Counted from the first letter of the stretch, positions 51,820 to 63,041 are shown. The stretch: 64,000 nt of DNA from Dentipellis sp. KUC8613 (GCA_002286715.1 NSJX01000036.1:194666-258665), one strand, 5' to 3'. Made by a program: numbers and translations. Notes: generated from the letters alone by a model not told the origin.

Positions 51820-52211
51820 AGAGGTGTTTTTCTCTTGGTGCCCAAGTGCTTCGTCTGTCCCATAAATTAATTCTCTTCCTCTTTCCCTGCTTCCCATATA
51901 TACACGATGAGTCTTCGATGTTCTTGTGGAATAAGCAATCAAGCTCTACCTGGTATATCGTAGTAGTACGAGTGATCGAAACAAATGGGATTAGTTGAAT
52001 ATGTCGTATGTAGCTGCCAGTCCGAGGTCGGCCAGTGTCGTAAAGCAGACTTGTACCAAATGAAACCGAAGAGCCCAAGATAGAGGATCGAATTGACAGG
52101 ATATCTCCAAATTCGGGGAATCACATCCAAGAAACAGCAGAGTCTGATAACTTCGTCCAAATGGTATGAGTAAGTTCCCTATGAAAAAAATGAAGCACGC
52201 AGCATCACACT
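51820..52211. other. Convergent 3' region
   Basis: 3' flanks of the flavoenzyme and the CYK3-like gene. Nothing else was seen. Confidence 0.45.
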
Positions 52212-54155
52212 TCACTCGACCTCCCACTGAACAAGCACCTCGAATGCCATGCCCTGCTTGCCCATTGCTCGCTCGTAAGCCGCCTTGCCGAGCCCCCTCG
52301 CATCCTTTTCGCCTACCTTCGTGACGATCGCCACCATAACTTTCTCCCCGCTCACAACCCTTAGCCCATCAAACCTCCACCCACCATTGACCGGATCCAG
52401 CGTCATAGGCAGCCAACCGCCTCTCCCGGGTGTCCTATCCTGCGCCATCAGCGGGCCCATCACAACATGCACATACTCCTCCTGCTCCCTCTCCCGCACA
52501 TGTTCGCACTTCTTCTTGACATAAAACGTATGCGTGCCCTTCTGTATGATCCGCGTCGCGGGGTACAGCAAGTGCGACGCATACTCGCCCTGGAGGAACG
52601 TGCCCGTGACCGTCGGCGAGTCCTCCTCCGCACCGATGTACTCCTCCCAGCTCACGAGCGGCTCGACGAACTGCTTCCACGGCTCGCGCGGGTCGGGGAA
52701 GTGGCGCCGCCCGAACTCCTCGTTCGTCGCCATGAAGTGGAACGAGTCGAAGCGGCGCGTGAACACCCCGCTCGCGTCGAGCGCGCCGCCCGCCCAGCAC
52801 GAGTCCACGAGCTTCCACGCGCCGTCGTCCAGCCGCACCGCGTTCCACGCGTGCCCCGCCGAGTACGGCGGGACGGGCGCCCCCGGCGCGAGCGGCGCGT
52901 ACCCGAAGCCCTTGCCGTGCCCGGTGACCACGATACATTCGAGGCCTGCGGCGAGCGCGAGCGCGGCGAAGAGCCCGCCGTAGCCCTCGCACACCGCCAT
53001 CCCGCTCCGTAGCGTGGAGTCGGGCGTCGAGGGTTTGACGTTGTGCGTTAGGAACGCCTCTGCGTCGTACGTGATGTTTAAGTGCAGCCAGAAGGTGATG
53101 GCGCGGACTTTGTCAATGGCGACGGGGAAGGGGGATGTCAGGTCGTATGCGAGCGCTTCGATCGAGGTGACATGCTCGCGCGGGAAGTGCGAGGCGTGCT
53201 CATCCATGGCGGTATAATCTCTACAGCGGATACATTCGCCGAGAGATTCGGAGGGCGCTGGCTCTGGGGTATATTCTTCCTCGAATGTGGGAACGTCGGG
53301 CCTCGTGGCGTAGTTTATGGGCGGCGGAGGCGGAGGCAGCTTCTCGGACGGCTTGACATGCACTGGCTGTTTGTCTTGCGCCCTCGCGGGGGGAGGCAGG
53401 CGTCGAGGTGTAGGCGCTGGTTCGGATTCGGTACGATGGTTAGCAGACAGGTCGGGCCTAGTCCTGGTAGGAAGGACTGGGCTGGACGCGTTGAATCTCG
53501 AAGCTACAGCCGGTGCGGCATCGTTCGTCGGCCTCCGAGGAGGCAGATGAGGGCGAGAGACCGCAGGCGCGGGCAATGAGGACGAACTGGAAGCTGGCGA
53601 AGGGGTAAAATAGGACGCTGGTGAAGGGGATTTCGACAGACCCCTGATGTAGTTCGCGAAGAACTCATCCAGCCATGCAAAGAATGTCTCCTTGTCCTCC
53701 AAGGACAGGCTGGCCCACTCTATCTCAATCTCCACTTCCTCCTCCACAGACGTATTTCGAGCGTCGTAGTACACGTCCTCCTCTGACTCTGCAATTGACT
53801 GTGTTCGGCTGATAATCTCCGAGCTCGTTCCCGTCCCAGCGCGGCGAGGAGGCGGCGGAGGCGGCGGTTGTTTCCTCTGAGAAGGTGCCGAACGCGGGGG
53901 GAGAGAAGGTGGGGATCTTGGGGGAAGCGAAGGTGAAGACCGTGGTGGAAGAGAAGGTGAAGAGCGCGATGGGACAGAAGGACGGGTAGGGTAATTGGAC
54001 GCAGATGAGTGTTTGTCTCGAAAGTCTCCGATGGATGAGGACGCCTTGTTCTTGGCTGAGATGGCAGCGCTCTTGACGCTGGCGACTGTGGATTTTTAAA
54101 ATGATGAACTAGAGTATTTTGTGAAGGATCAATACGCACCTGAAAACGAAGGCAT
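52212..54155 (-). CDS. Transglutaminase-fold protein, CYK3-like (cytokinesis)
   Basis: The main exon (54085-52212) encodes a Pro/Ser-rich linker with repeated LPPRS and PPPPPPP segments, then WASLSLEDKETFFAWLDEFF. The transglutaminase-like core follows. Its Cys is in SGMAVCEGYGGLFAALALAAG (near 52990), its His in AGHAWNAVRLDDG and its Asp in WKLVDSCWAGG, giving the Cys-His-Asp triad. A C-terminal beta-rich domain ends VLVQWEVE. Exon 54196-54140 holds the only in-frame ATG found (54155). Three further upstream pieces (54394-54335, 54534-54502 and one ending at 54578) join in constant phase and read like protein, but no in-frame start was found for them. The 5' end is therefore unresolved. In yeast Cyk3 such proteins act at the division site; no SH3 domain is visible here. 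Confidence 0.8.
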
Positions 54156-54630
54156 CTCTGTCGCTCCTCCTTCCCCCTCGTATGCAGACCCACACCCTCA
54201 AAAAGTGATGTTACGGTGGGAAGAAGAAAGCATGAGATCTGTGATTCGGTTTGAAATAATTTCAGGGGAGACGCCGAAAAGTCAGCAAGTCAACAAAAGA
54301 TCGAGTCAACATCGATGCGGTCGAGAGTACTGACCGTCATCTTCGAGGAACCCTCGGCTCTGCGAGTCTCCCGGGCCCTCTGAACCTTCGACTTCTAGCA
54401 ACTATGAAAATCGCAACACTTCCAAAATCCGAGATCCAAAATCCGAAGCCCAAGGGGAGAAAGGCCGTGGGACTAACGTGAGGGGATGTTCAAGTACTTA
54501 CCATCATTATCAGTCAGCAGCGGATTACTAGACGCTGCCAGAGGTTACGGTCATAAGTAGCTCTTCTCTGCACTCACCGAAGAGACGAGCTGTGACAATC
54601 ACCGATATCTCCCCCCGTTCGGTAGGCAGA
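54156..54630 (-). other. Candidate 5' exons of the CYK3-like gene / divergent promoter
   Basis: Segments 54196-54156, 54394-54335, 54534-54502 and one ending at 54578 are flanked by GT/AG signals. All have phase-1 junctions and give a continuous reading (ASSNPLLTDNDEVEGSEGPG, then DSQSRGFLEDDGCGSAYEGE). An in-frame TGA occurs about 20 codons upstream in the last piece. The start of GST1 on the opposite strand is only about 50 bp away, so the region is also a shared promoter. Confidence 0.5.
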
Positions 54631-55478
54631 ATGTCGCAGCCTCAACCGCTTGTCTTATATGACATCCCGTATACGGTTTCTGGCAAAGCATGCTCACCCA
54701 ATCCATGGAAGGCAAGGTATGCTCCTAATCGTGTTAGTATTCTATCTACTTGGATGCTGACAATCGCTTTGGCAGACTTGCTCTGACGATGAAAGGCATT
54801 CCTCACAAGACCGTTTGGGTAGAATATCCGGACATCGCAGGTGTCTGTAAAGAGCTCGGCGTGCAATCCACGACCAGCCCGGCCGCCATCGCCAGCGGCG
54901 CCCCCCAATATACCCTTCCAGTCTTACAAGATCCTAACACGGGCGCGCTCATCTCCGACTCGTTCAACATCGCGCGTTATCTGGACAAGACTTACCCTCA
55001 CACCATCCGCCTCATCCCCGAAGGCACCGACGCGTTCCAGGCGATGTGCGTAGATGTTTTCGTCGAGAAAGTACTCCTCCCGCTCGCCGTGATATACGCC
55101 GTGCCAGCATCGCAGAGCCTCTCCCCCAGGAGCACGGAGTATTTCCGCAGGACCCGGGAAGCCGCGTTCGGAAAACGCCTCGAAGAGGTATCGCCTGAAG
55201 GCCCCGTGCGCGATGCGCAGTGGAAGCAGGCTATCGAAGGGCTCACGACGCTTTATGGATGGATTGGCAAAAACAGCAGCGGCCTCTATGTCATGGGTGA
55301 CACTCCCTGTTTTGCGGATGTGGTGATCGTCAGCATACTGGTATGCATCCGGATCTTGGCCGGAGCGGGATCTGACGGGTGGAAGAAGCTCATGGAGGCT
55401 AACGAAGGACATTGGAAGCGGCTCATTGGTGCGTTTGAGAAGTGGATATGGGTCGACGATGAAACCATGAAGCTTTGA
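54631..55478 (+). CDS. GST1: glutathione transferase, GSTFuA-like
   Basis: Exons 54631-54716 and 54776-55478 give 262 residues. The thioredoxin-fold N-terminus reads PLVLYDIPYT...CSPNPWKAR, then LALTMKGIPHKTVWVEYPDI. The cis-Pro glutathione-binding segment is YTLPVLQDPNTG, with ISDSFNIARYLD after it. The alpha-helical C-terminal domain ends FEKWIWVDDE. The family is that of fungal etherase-related GSTs, cytosolic enzymes for conjugating or binding aromatic compounds. Ser in CSPN is at the place expected for the catalytic residue, but the preceding Trp of the sister copies is Cys. It is the most divergent of the five (SGAPQYTLP; CIRILAGAGSDGW). Confidence 0.88.
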
Positions 55479-56170
55479 AGGCCCCGCATTGATTACGGTC
55501 AGAGTAATCTATTGTTCTGACCCGTTTTTCAATTACAAACTGCAGAAATGTTATGAAATTATCTTGTTTCGCCCCGCTTGGATTGCTGTCCTCTGAAGAT
55601 CTCGGTTCTCCGCTGCCTTCCTTTTCCACTCCGGCTTCTTGAGCAACGGCGCAACGACTACACAATCTCACGATCGTAAATCGCAAAGACTTCCTGTATG
55701 GGAACACGCATTCCCAATCAAGAACAGAGTGAATGCAGAGCATCATTCTAAACATGATCGTGTCAGAGCAAGCATGTACGGATCCTGGACTGCGACCGTC
55801 GCTCAATCGCGTTCTGCTGCTCGTCCCTCAAGACAATACAAGACATCCTCGGAGATCTCGGCATCAGCGCCACCAACGAATGCAAAGGTATCGGAGCAAC
55901 GGAAATCTAGACAGACTCATCGTGATGTCCAAATACGCGCCCCACCGAGGACTCCGGGGAAACACCACGGCACGGAGGAGCTAAAATGGACAGAAAGAAG
56001 CGCTTCCCATGTCCATTGCCGAATGTGCGACTGAGGTTCCTGTGGATCCAACACATTACCAATCTGCAACAGCTGGATTATACAGCTTACTCTCACCTTC
56101 AATATAAGGAGCTCCGCACACACTGTGTTATCGCCCTGCTGCGCGCGCACGAAGTCAGCACGTCGCGGTG
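55479..56170. other. Intergenic GST1/GST2
   Basis: No gene or GST remnant was recognised. It holds the GST2 promoter. Confidence 0.45.
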
Positions 56171-57005
56171 ATGCCTGAAACACTCATTTTCTACGATATC
56201 CCGGGAAATGCGTCCCCTACGAAAGCGTGGACTCCGAATCCCTGGAAGGCTAGGTGAGCAGTTGCATTTTTGTCGAATCCCGATCAGCGCTAACCAAGAT
56301 AATACGCGCAGGCTTTCCCTGACGATGAAGGGCCTCCCACACAGGACGGTCTGGGTTGAGTACCCCGACATCGAGGGCGTCTGCAAGAAGTTAGGCGCGC
56401 AGCCCACCGGCCTACGCGAGGGTCAGCCGCTCTACACGCTGCCCGTCCTCGAAGACCCAAACACCGGCGCTATAATCTCGGAATCGTTCAGCATCGCAGA
56501 ATACCTCGATGCGACGTACCCGAACACGCTTCAGCTGATTCCCAAGGGCACGAAGGCCCTGCAGATCATGTTTAGAGACATCTTCGAGGAGAAGGTCTTC
56601 TGGAAAATGCTTGAGACGCAGGTGCTGCGGATCGTGGCGCAGCTCTCGCCGGAGAGCGCGGTGTTCTGGCGCGAAAAGGTAGGGAAGGTGTTGGGGAAGA
56701 AGCCGGAGGATCTTCTGCCGGATGAGCGGGCGAAGGAGGAGCGGTGGAACCAGGCGTTGCAGGGGTTGAGTGTGTTGGATAGGTGGGCCAGCCAGAACGA
56801 GTCCGGTCCGTTCATTATGGGCGACGTTCCCTCTTTCGCGGATGCCGTTCTGACTGCGCATCTGATATGGCTGAAGACTCTCGGGGGCGCGGAATCGAAG
56901 GAGTGGATATCTGTCATGGAGGCGGATGGTGGGAGGTGGGCGCGGCTTTACGATGAATTTGGGAAGTGGAGTTGGGTTGACGAGGAGAGTGCTAAGCCTG
57001 CATAA
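56171..57005 (+). CDS. GST2: glutathione transferase, GSTFuA-like
   Basis: Exons 56171-56253 and 56312-57005 give 258 residues, with the intron splitting the Arg codon of WKAR as in all copies. The N-terminus is TLIFYDIPGNASPTKAWTPN, where Thr replaces Ser at the presumed catalytic position. GSH-site motifs are YTLPVLEDPNTG and ISESFSIAEYLDATYP. The C-terminal domain holds FIMGDVPSFADA and WSWVDEES. It is cytosolic and likely has a detoxification or ligand-binding role. Confidence 0.88.
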
Positions 57006-57218
57006 CGCCAGTAATTCATATTTCATCAGCACCTCGCGATTACTGCAGTAGCATCTAGACTATGGCAAAGTCAGCTGAGTAGACCCTTATCAATCCTCCT
57101 GTGCCATACGGTGAGATAGAGCCCACGAGAGTCATGGATCTGCGACGTATATATTGTCGATGCATGTTGACTGTCGATATCACCCACACGAGTCACAGAA
57201 ATGGCAAGCAAATAACTC
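57006..57218. other. GST2 3' flank
   Basis: Short spacer between GST2 and the decayed GST copy. No feature was seen. Confidence 0.4.
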
Positions 57219-57770
57219 ACCGTGCAGCCAGCGCTTCTGTATCGATGTCGAGGAACTGCGGCGGCGTCTCCCGCGGTGGGGTGGTCGCCCAACCCCTGGA
57301 AAGCGAGGTGCGAATATGTCCTCTCGTCGTGACATACTCCACGGAAGTAGACCCTGCAGACTCGCCTTAGATGATATTCGATATACCACAACGTGGTCAG
57401 GTGAGCCCGACATCGCCGACCTACGAACGAGGTGATGATCATAATATCCCTGTTTGCTGTTTCTTGGGGACCCGAAAGCTGGCGCGCTTAGCTCCGGATC
57501 AACCAGTGCAACGAAGCATCCTTACTCAAGTGATATAATTATGCCTCTTTCTTGATGGCACGTTGGAGCTGCAGGCAACGTTCAAAGACTCGTTCGAGGA
57601 GAATGTCTATTCCGGGGTGCAGTCAGCACTGACGACAGCCATGGAGTTATTTTCGCCCAGGAACCAGACTCGCTAGTGGCGGTGATATAGGGAGAGCCGT
57701 TTCCAGAAGCCGCTCAGGGTCGAGGTGTGGCAAAACGCGCTGGACTTGTGGTATTGAATTGACGAACAGA
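57219..57770 (+). pseudogene. Decayed GST copy
   Basis: Exon 1 is recognisable as VQPALLYRCRGT, then SPAVGWSPNPWKAR and a GTGCGA donor near 57310; the start codon reads GTG in place of the expected Met-Ser. After a CAG at 57356 the frame gives RLALDD...PDIADLRTR and a stop (compare RLALNIKG...PDIADVCKK). A gap follows. From about 57565, GTLELQATFKDSFEEN matches GTKVFQAMFRDVFEEK of GST3, with ELFSPRNQTR then stops. VEVWQNALDLW near 57722 is the last match. Central and C-terminal parts are missing, so it is non-functional. Confidence 0.82.
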
Positions 57771-58086
57771 ACGTTAGGCCGCTTTGATGACGCGTACATG
57801 CACACATCGATCCATACATACATCTGAATCAGCGCCTACGGTGACCTGAAAAGTACGCGCCCCCCTCACTCTACGTTAGAGTAGCCTCTAGAACGCGAAG
57901 AGTAAATTCAGTGACTCACCTCTTCGAAGTGCATGTCACGAAACACTCGTCAACGCTCACGCTCCGCCGTATTGACTTATTAATTTGCATATCCTGTGTG
58001 CGTGCGAACACGTCGGAACCGCACCTGCGCTGAGGGATAAAAGGACCTCCTGCAGGACTCGTCTACCTCAGTAACATTCCTTCACA
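57771..58086. other. GST3 promoter region
   Basis: Contains GATAAAAG at 58036, about 50 bp upstream of the GST3 start. Nothing else was seen. Confidence 0.45.
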
Positions 58087-58905
58087 ATGTCGCAGCCACT
58101 CATCCTCTATGACCTCGCCGGCTCCACCCCTATCAAGGCATGGAACCTTCATACCTGGAAGGCCAGGTGCGCTGGTATCTGCCCCCGTTGATGTCCTGTG
58201 CTAATTGCTCTCCCCAGGCTCGCCTTGAATATTAAGGGTATCCCATACAAGACCATCTGGCTCGAGTATCCTGACATTGCCGACGTCTGCAAGAAGATCG
58301 GCGCGAGCCCCAATGGCACGCGTGGCGGCCAGCCGCTGTACACGGTGCCCGTCCTGCAGGACCCCAACACCGGCACTGTCGTCGTCGACTCGCTCAACAT
58401 TGCGGAGTACCTCGACGTGAAGTACCCGAACACTCCGCGCCTTGTCCCGGAGGGAACGAAGGTGTTCCAGGCCATGTTTCGCGACGTGTTCGAGGAGAAG
58501 GCGATGTGGAGCATGATGGAGGTGGTCGCTACGAAGCTCGTAGCCCAGCTCCCGCCGCGCAGCGAGACCTATTGGAGGGCCGGGATCGAGGGCTTCTATG
58601 GTAAAAAGGCCGAAGAAATTGCCCCAGAGGGTTCGCTTAGGGATGCGTCGTGGAAGAAGGTTGTCGACGCCTTGAGCGCCCTCGATGTGTGGGCAAGCCA
58701 GAACGACAAGGGCGTCTTCATCACGGGCGACAAGGTCTCGTACGCTGACCTCGTAGTGATGGGGATGCTCATTTGGCTGAAGGTTCTTGAGGGCTTCGAG
58801 TCCAAGGAATGGAAGGAATTGGTGAAGGTCAATGACGGAAGATGGGGGCGGTTCGTTCAGGCATTTGGTCAGTGGGTTCAAGTTGACGATGGTGAATATT
58901 TGTAA
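58087..58905 (+). CDS. GST3: GSTFuA-like protein without the SPN motif
   Basis: Exons 58087-58166 and 58218-58905 give 255 residues. The N-terminus is PLILYDLAGSTPIKAWNLHT: the SPN/TPN of the sister genes is NLH, so the presumed catalytic Ser/Thr and its Pro are both missing. The rest is well kept (LALNIKGIPYKTIWLEYPDI, YTVPVLQDPNTG, VVDSLNIAEYLDVKYP, FITGDKVSYADL). The frame is intact and the gene probably expressed. It could bind ligands, or use another residue for catalysis. Confidence 0.87.
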
Positions 58906-59186
58906 CGGCGTACTCGGCATTTACCCATTACATACATCGAAATGGAAGTGGCTCTGCATGTTTATTGCAGTGATTTTGGTCCCTGTTACAGGCGTTTCAT
59001 AATGTGCGAGAATGCGATTTTCGTGTATCCGCCGTGCAAGCTCAGGAGCGTCTCTCTAGATTTGATATATGATGAGTCCACGGTGTTTTCGCGTTCCCGT
59101 ACGGTTGCACAGCATCCTGACTTCGGCACATTATAAAACGAACGTAACTTACCACTCGCTTCACAAGCACACACTTCGAATCTTCC
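58906..59186. other. Intergenic GST3/GST4
   Basis: Short spacer with the GST4 TATA box at 59132. Confidence 0.45.
59132..59138 (+). promoter_or_regulatory. TATA box of GST4
   Basis: TATAAAA 55 bp upstream of the GST4 start. Confidence 0.6.
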
Positions 59187-60013
59187 ATGTCGCAGACCCT
59201 TATTCTCTATGATATCCCGGGGACTGCAAGCCCAGCAAAAGCGTGGTCTCCCAATGTCTGGAAAGCAAGGTAAGTCTACATTGGCCCCGCAGGTATATTG
59301 CACTCACCAAGTTTCCCAGGTTCGCCTTGAATATAAAGGGTATTCCATACAGGACCGTCTGGGTGGAATACCCTGACATTGCGGACGTATGCAAGACGAT
59401 TGGCGCAGAACCTACAGGCACCCGCTTTGGAAAACCAGTCTACACCCTTCCGGCTATCCAGGATCCCAATACCGGCGCGGTTGTTGCGGATTCCTTCAAG
59501 ATCGCCGCCTACCTCGACGCCGCGTACCCAAACACCATACCGCTGCTTCCGGACGAAACGAGGGCATTCCAAGCAATGTTTTTACAGACGTTCGAGGATA
59601 ACGTGATTTGGGCGATTCTCCAGCTGGTAGCGCGCCCGATGATGAATCAGTTACTGCCGCGAAGCCTTGTGTATTGGCGCGACGGGGCCGAGAAAGCCTT
59701 TGGAAACAAGGTCGAGGAGCTGGCTCCAGAGGGTCCAGAGAGAGATGCGCTGTGGAAGCAAGTGGTGGACAACTTGGGCGCAGCACACAAATGGGCAAGC
59801 GAGAACCCGACCGGCGTATTCATGATGGGCGATAAGGTGTCGTTTGCAGATATTGTTATCATGGCAGAACTGCAATGGTTGAAGACCATGAACGGAGTCG
59901 AATCTAAGGAATGGAAAGAGGTAATGGAGGTCAATGGAGGAAGGTGGGCGCGACTCGCCGAGGCGTTCACCAACTGGCAACGGGTTGATGAAGAGGGCTT
60001 GAGGTCTATGTAA
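59187..60013 (+). CDS. GST4: glutathione transferase, GSTFuA-like
   Basis: Exons 59187-59269 and 59320-60013 give 258 residues. TLILYDIPGTASPAKAWSPN is the most typical N-terminus of the array, with Ser at the presumed catalytic site. GSH-site motifs are YTLPAIQDPNTG and VADSFKIAAYLDAAYP. The C-terminal domain has VFMMGDKVSFADIVI and ends WQRVDEE. It is very close to GST5, suggesting a recent duplication. A cytosolic detoxification role is inferred from the family. Confidence 0.9.
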
Positions 60014-60561
60014 TGATATCCGTCGGTAGCCAGCAGTGTTCGTCTAGACGCTACGCGTATGCCATGATACTCTGAACAAGAGACACCATCTGCTTGATTT
60101 CGTCAGCACAGTCGTAGGAACGTCCACTACACAGAACTTACGGCCGATCGACCGAATAAAACGGCGCGCAGAGATATCCTACACCTCGCTCGGAATGCAT
60201 TCGTAGACTTCGGTTTGAAGTTGCTCTGGTCTCGAATTTATGTCACTACGCAAAATTCGACCATCAATGGTGAAGAAGCTTCACTTCCGAGAATGCCGCA
60301 CCTGAAAAGCACAAAGCCTCAAGGCGGGTGAGAACATCTCGTCTCTGGCAATGATGATCTCCAGGCCGATACTCCCTCAAACTTCCAAAGAAGACGAGGT
60401 CCGTGAGTTCAACCACTATACTATGGAGTCGGTAGTCACTTGCCTCAACTTCGATAATGATGCAGTTCGTGATCCATTTATCCACTTTCTTCGGACCCTA
60501 GAGTCCATAGATAGACCCGCTCCCTGTTAGCATAGCAATCAGCTCTGACGTTCCGCTGGGC

Positions 60562-60569
60562 TATAAAAG
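60562..60569 (+). promoter_or_regulatory. TATA box of SspE
   Basis: TATAAAAG, 80 bp upstream of the leader element, exactly the spacing seen in SspA. Confidence 0.65.
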
Positions 60570-60641
60570 CGACTGGCCTGAGCCAAACTGCTTTCTATCG
60601 TCGAATCGTCCCAGCGAAGCCCAAGCACCCATCCTTACTCT

Positions 60642-60654
60642 GGTACTGGTTACC
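60642..60654 (+). promoter_or_regulatory. Conserved 13-nt leader element of SspE
   Basis: GGTACTGGTTACC: both arms differ from the SspA-D copies but still pair (GGTA/TACC). It lies 50 bp before the start codon. Confidence 0.6.
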
Positions 60655-60691
60655 GAACACGCGAAACTATCATTTCTTCCACCTTATCGAC

Positions 60692-60924
60692 ATGCATTTT
60701 CGCTTCATTGCTATTGTCCTCGCGTTGATCGCTCTCAATGTATCTGCTGTACCTATTGCGGGGCCCGACTCCTCCGACCTTGATGGCGGTGACGGCGACT
60801 TCGACTTGTGAGCATGGATTTTCTGTCCCGAGAGAGACGATACTCACTTGGTCGTAGTATTGGTTTTCGTGATGTGGCAGAAGACGCTGAAGTTCGTGCT
60901 ATCCCAATCCGGGAGGATGCCTAG
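60692..60924 (+). CDS. SspE: 60-residue secreted acidic peptide
   Basis: Exons 60692-60807 and 60858-60924 are joined by a 50-bp GT-AG intron. The signal peptide (MHFRFIAIVLALIALNVSA) is followed by the acidic segment SSDLDGGDGDFDFIGFRDVA and EDAEVRAIPIREDA. The signal peptide is nearly the same as that of SspF. There is no Cys. The mature peptide is about 40 residues; its role is unknown. Confidence 0.7.
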
Positions 60925-61611
60925 AATTTGACCGTTTGAGTGAGTAATGACATCTCCGACCTCCATCCATTAACTCTGACTTTCAGAGGATGCACCTAGG
61001 GGGAGAAGCGGGAAGGAATGCGAATAGGCTGGTTTGTGATTGTACAATGATAATTAGTTAGAACACGAGATTCGGCGCACAAGGGATTAATTTCTTGTAG
61101 CTGAGTAGCCATAGCGATGCCTGCGAGGGTCTGGTCCAACAACTAACGGATAACTATAAGTTGTCGGACAAGGGTCCCTGTACGCGCACCGTAGTCACCC
61201 ATTTTCAATTGTTGACCTACGGCGTCGAGATAGTTGGCGTGGCAAAAAAAATTGGAAGGTGTCGAAATACAAGCGTGAGGCTGGTCGAGGCATTTGGTCG
61301 GTAGGTGAAGTCGACGAGGACGTAATTCATATCAAGTACGTGTCTCGTCCAGCTGCGCCGCGAGGGTCTGATGACCCTAATATGCCAGTATCAGTGAGCG
61401 CCAGCCTTCATGAATCAAAATCGCACGACTGACAGCACCTGCTGCGGATGCCTCACAGAGTACCACGAGGCCCTCACCGGCCGCGCTGGAAGCCTGCGTA
61501 TCCAGTCGGCACGTATCTGTCGTGTCGTGAGGCCTGCGCGTACCGTCGGCACCCTTCCCTCATCGTGGCATAAAAGAATACATACCTGAAGACCCCCACT
61601 CTCCACCAAAC
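60925..61611. other. Intergenic SspE/GST5 with a GST C-terminal relic
   Basis: At 61259-61325 one frame reads RLVEAFGR and the next VGEVDED, matching the RF.QAFGQW..VDD end of the GSTs with a frameshift. It is probably the tail of a further lost GST copy. A TAAAAG element at 61571 may serve GST5. Confidence 0.45.
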
Positions 61612-62438
61612 ATGTTACAACCCCTCATCTTCTACGATATCCCCGGAACTGCCTCCAAGACCAAGGCATGGACGCCCAATCCTTGGAAAGCAAGGTAAGC
61701 TCTCGCAAATATCAGCTAGGTGTCACGCTTACCGGACTTCGAAGGTTCGCCTTGAACATAAAGGGCCTCCCGTACAAAACCGTCTGGGTGGAATATCCTG
61801 AGATTGCCGACCTCTGCAAGAAGATCGGCGTAGGACCCACCAGTAGACGCTTCGACAAGCCGCTCTACACTCTCCCTGCTCTGCAGGACCCCAACACCGG
61901 CGCGGCCATCGCAGACTCTTTCGAGATCGCTGCATACCTCGACGCCACCTACCCGGATACAACGCCTCTATTCCCGGGTGGAACGAAGGCGTTCCAGGCT
62001 ATGTTTCTCCAGACGTTCGAGCAGAACGTGATGGTGCCGATGGTCCAGCTCGTGGCAGCTCCAACGGTGAAGCAATTGCTGCCTCGGAGCCAGGTATATT
62101 GGCGTGGTAGCATCGAGCGAGGGTTCGGGAAGCCGATCGAGGAGATGGCACCGGCGGGCCCCGTGAGGGATGCGCTGTGGAAGAGCGTGGTGTATTACAT
62201 GGACACGACGAGCAAGTGGGCAAGCGGAAACTCGGGCGGCGTCTTCATGATGGGCGATAAGGTGTCGTTCGCAGACATTGTGATCGTGGTCGAGTTGCAA
62301 TGGTTGAAGATTATGGAGGGCGCGGAGTCCAAGGAGTGGAAGGAGATCATGCAGGCCAATGATGGGAGGTGGGCACGGCTTTGGGAGGCGTTTGCTCAGT
62401 GGGAATGGGTCGACGAGAAGGATTCGGAGTCTGCGTAG
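61612..62438 (+). CDS. GST5: glutathione transferase, GSTFuA-like
   Basis: Exons 61612-61694 and 61745-62438 give 258 residues. The N-terminus is PLIFYDIPGTASKTKAWTPN, with Thr at the presumed catalytic position as in GST2. FALNIKGLPYKTVWVEYPEI, YTLPALQDPNTG and IADSFEIAAYLDATYP follow. The C-terminal domain has VFMMGDKVSFADIVI and ends WEWVDEKD. The acceptor is AAG. It shares most of its C-terminal half with GST4. Confidence 0.9.
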
Positions 62439-63034
62439 AAATGTCGATATCTCAATGTCTGGTTCCGGAAAAAATCGCCAGAATGTTATGCGTACGTCAT
62501 TAAACTCGAACGAAGGGACGACTTTATCCGTAAGAATAATTTAGGGCGCCAACGGATGCAACTCTCATCATAGCCTTGACAACGCGCCATTATAAAGTTC
62601 GATGTCAACCTGTCAGGTGTCCGAGATCCCTGTCCAACTAGCTTCGCATTGACAAGGAGATCATCGACTAAGTTGCAGACATAGCAATGGAATATAGGAC
62701 AGCTGCGCTGTCACTCGAATCGTCAGAACGGGAAAAAATACAACGCGTAGAACGAGGACTGACCGTTTGACATAAGGTAGTGAGGCAACGCAACTTCTGA
62801 TGAAGTGCCATAGTACCAATGAAACAAGATGGACGACCATGCTGCTCGCTTCGATTACAGGGTTCGGCGCCGTGGACTATTCTGACTACCAGAAGAGGTG
62901 AGCAGCGCTAGTACGGAAATACTCGGCGCCATACAGACAAGATAGGATTACCGACCTTCGCTGTAACAGCACTACGACCATGTATGGCACGGTCTCATCT
63001 TGGGGTAAGGGTAACCATAAGCATTCCTTGCGAT

Positions 63035-63041
63035 TATAAAA
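63035..63041 (+). promoter_or_regulatory. TATA box of SspF
   Basis: TATAAAA, 96 bp upstream of the leader element. Confidence 0.6.

Larger units (their letters stand above)
60014..60691. other. Intergenic GST4/SspE
   Basis: No coding sequence was recognised. It holds the SspE TATA box and leader element. Confidence 0.5.

Noticed and set aside
52467..53579. Plus-strand open frames opposite the CYK3-like gene
   Set aside because: GC-rich third positions of the real gene leave the other frames open. The products are Arg-rich and unlike any protein.
49690..54155. Secondary-metabolite gene cluster
   Set aside because: A flavoenzyme and an ABM-like protein are near each other, but no core synthase, transporter or P450 is present in the window.
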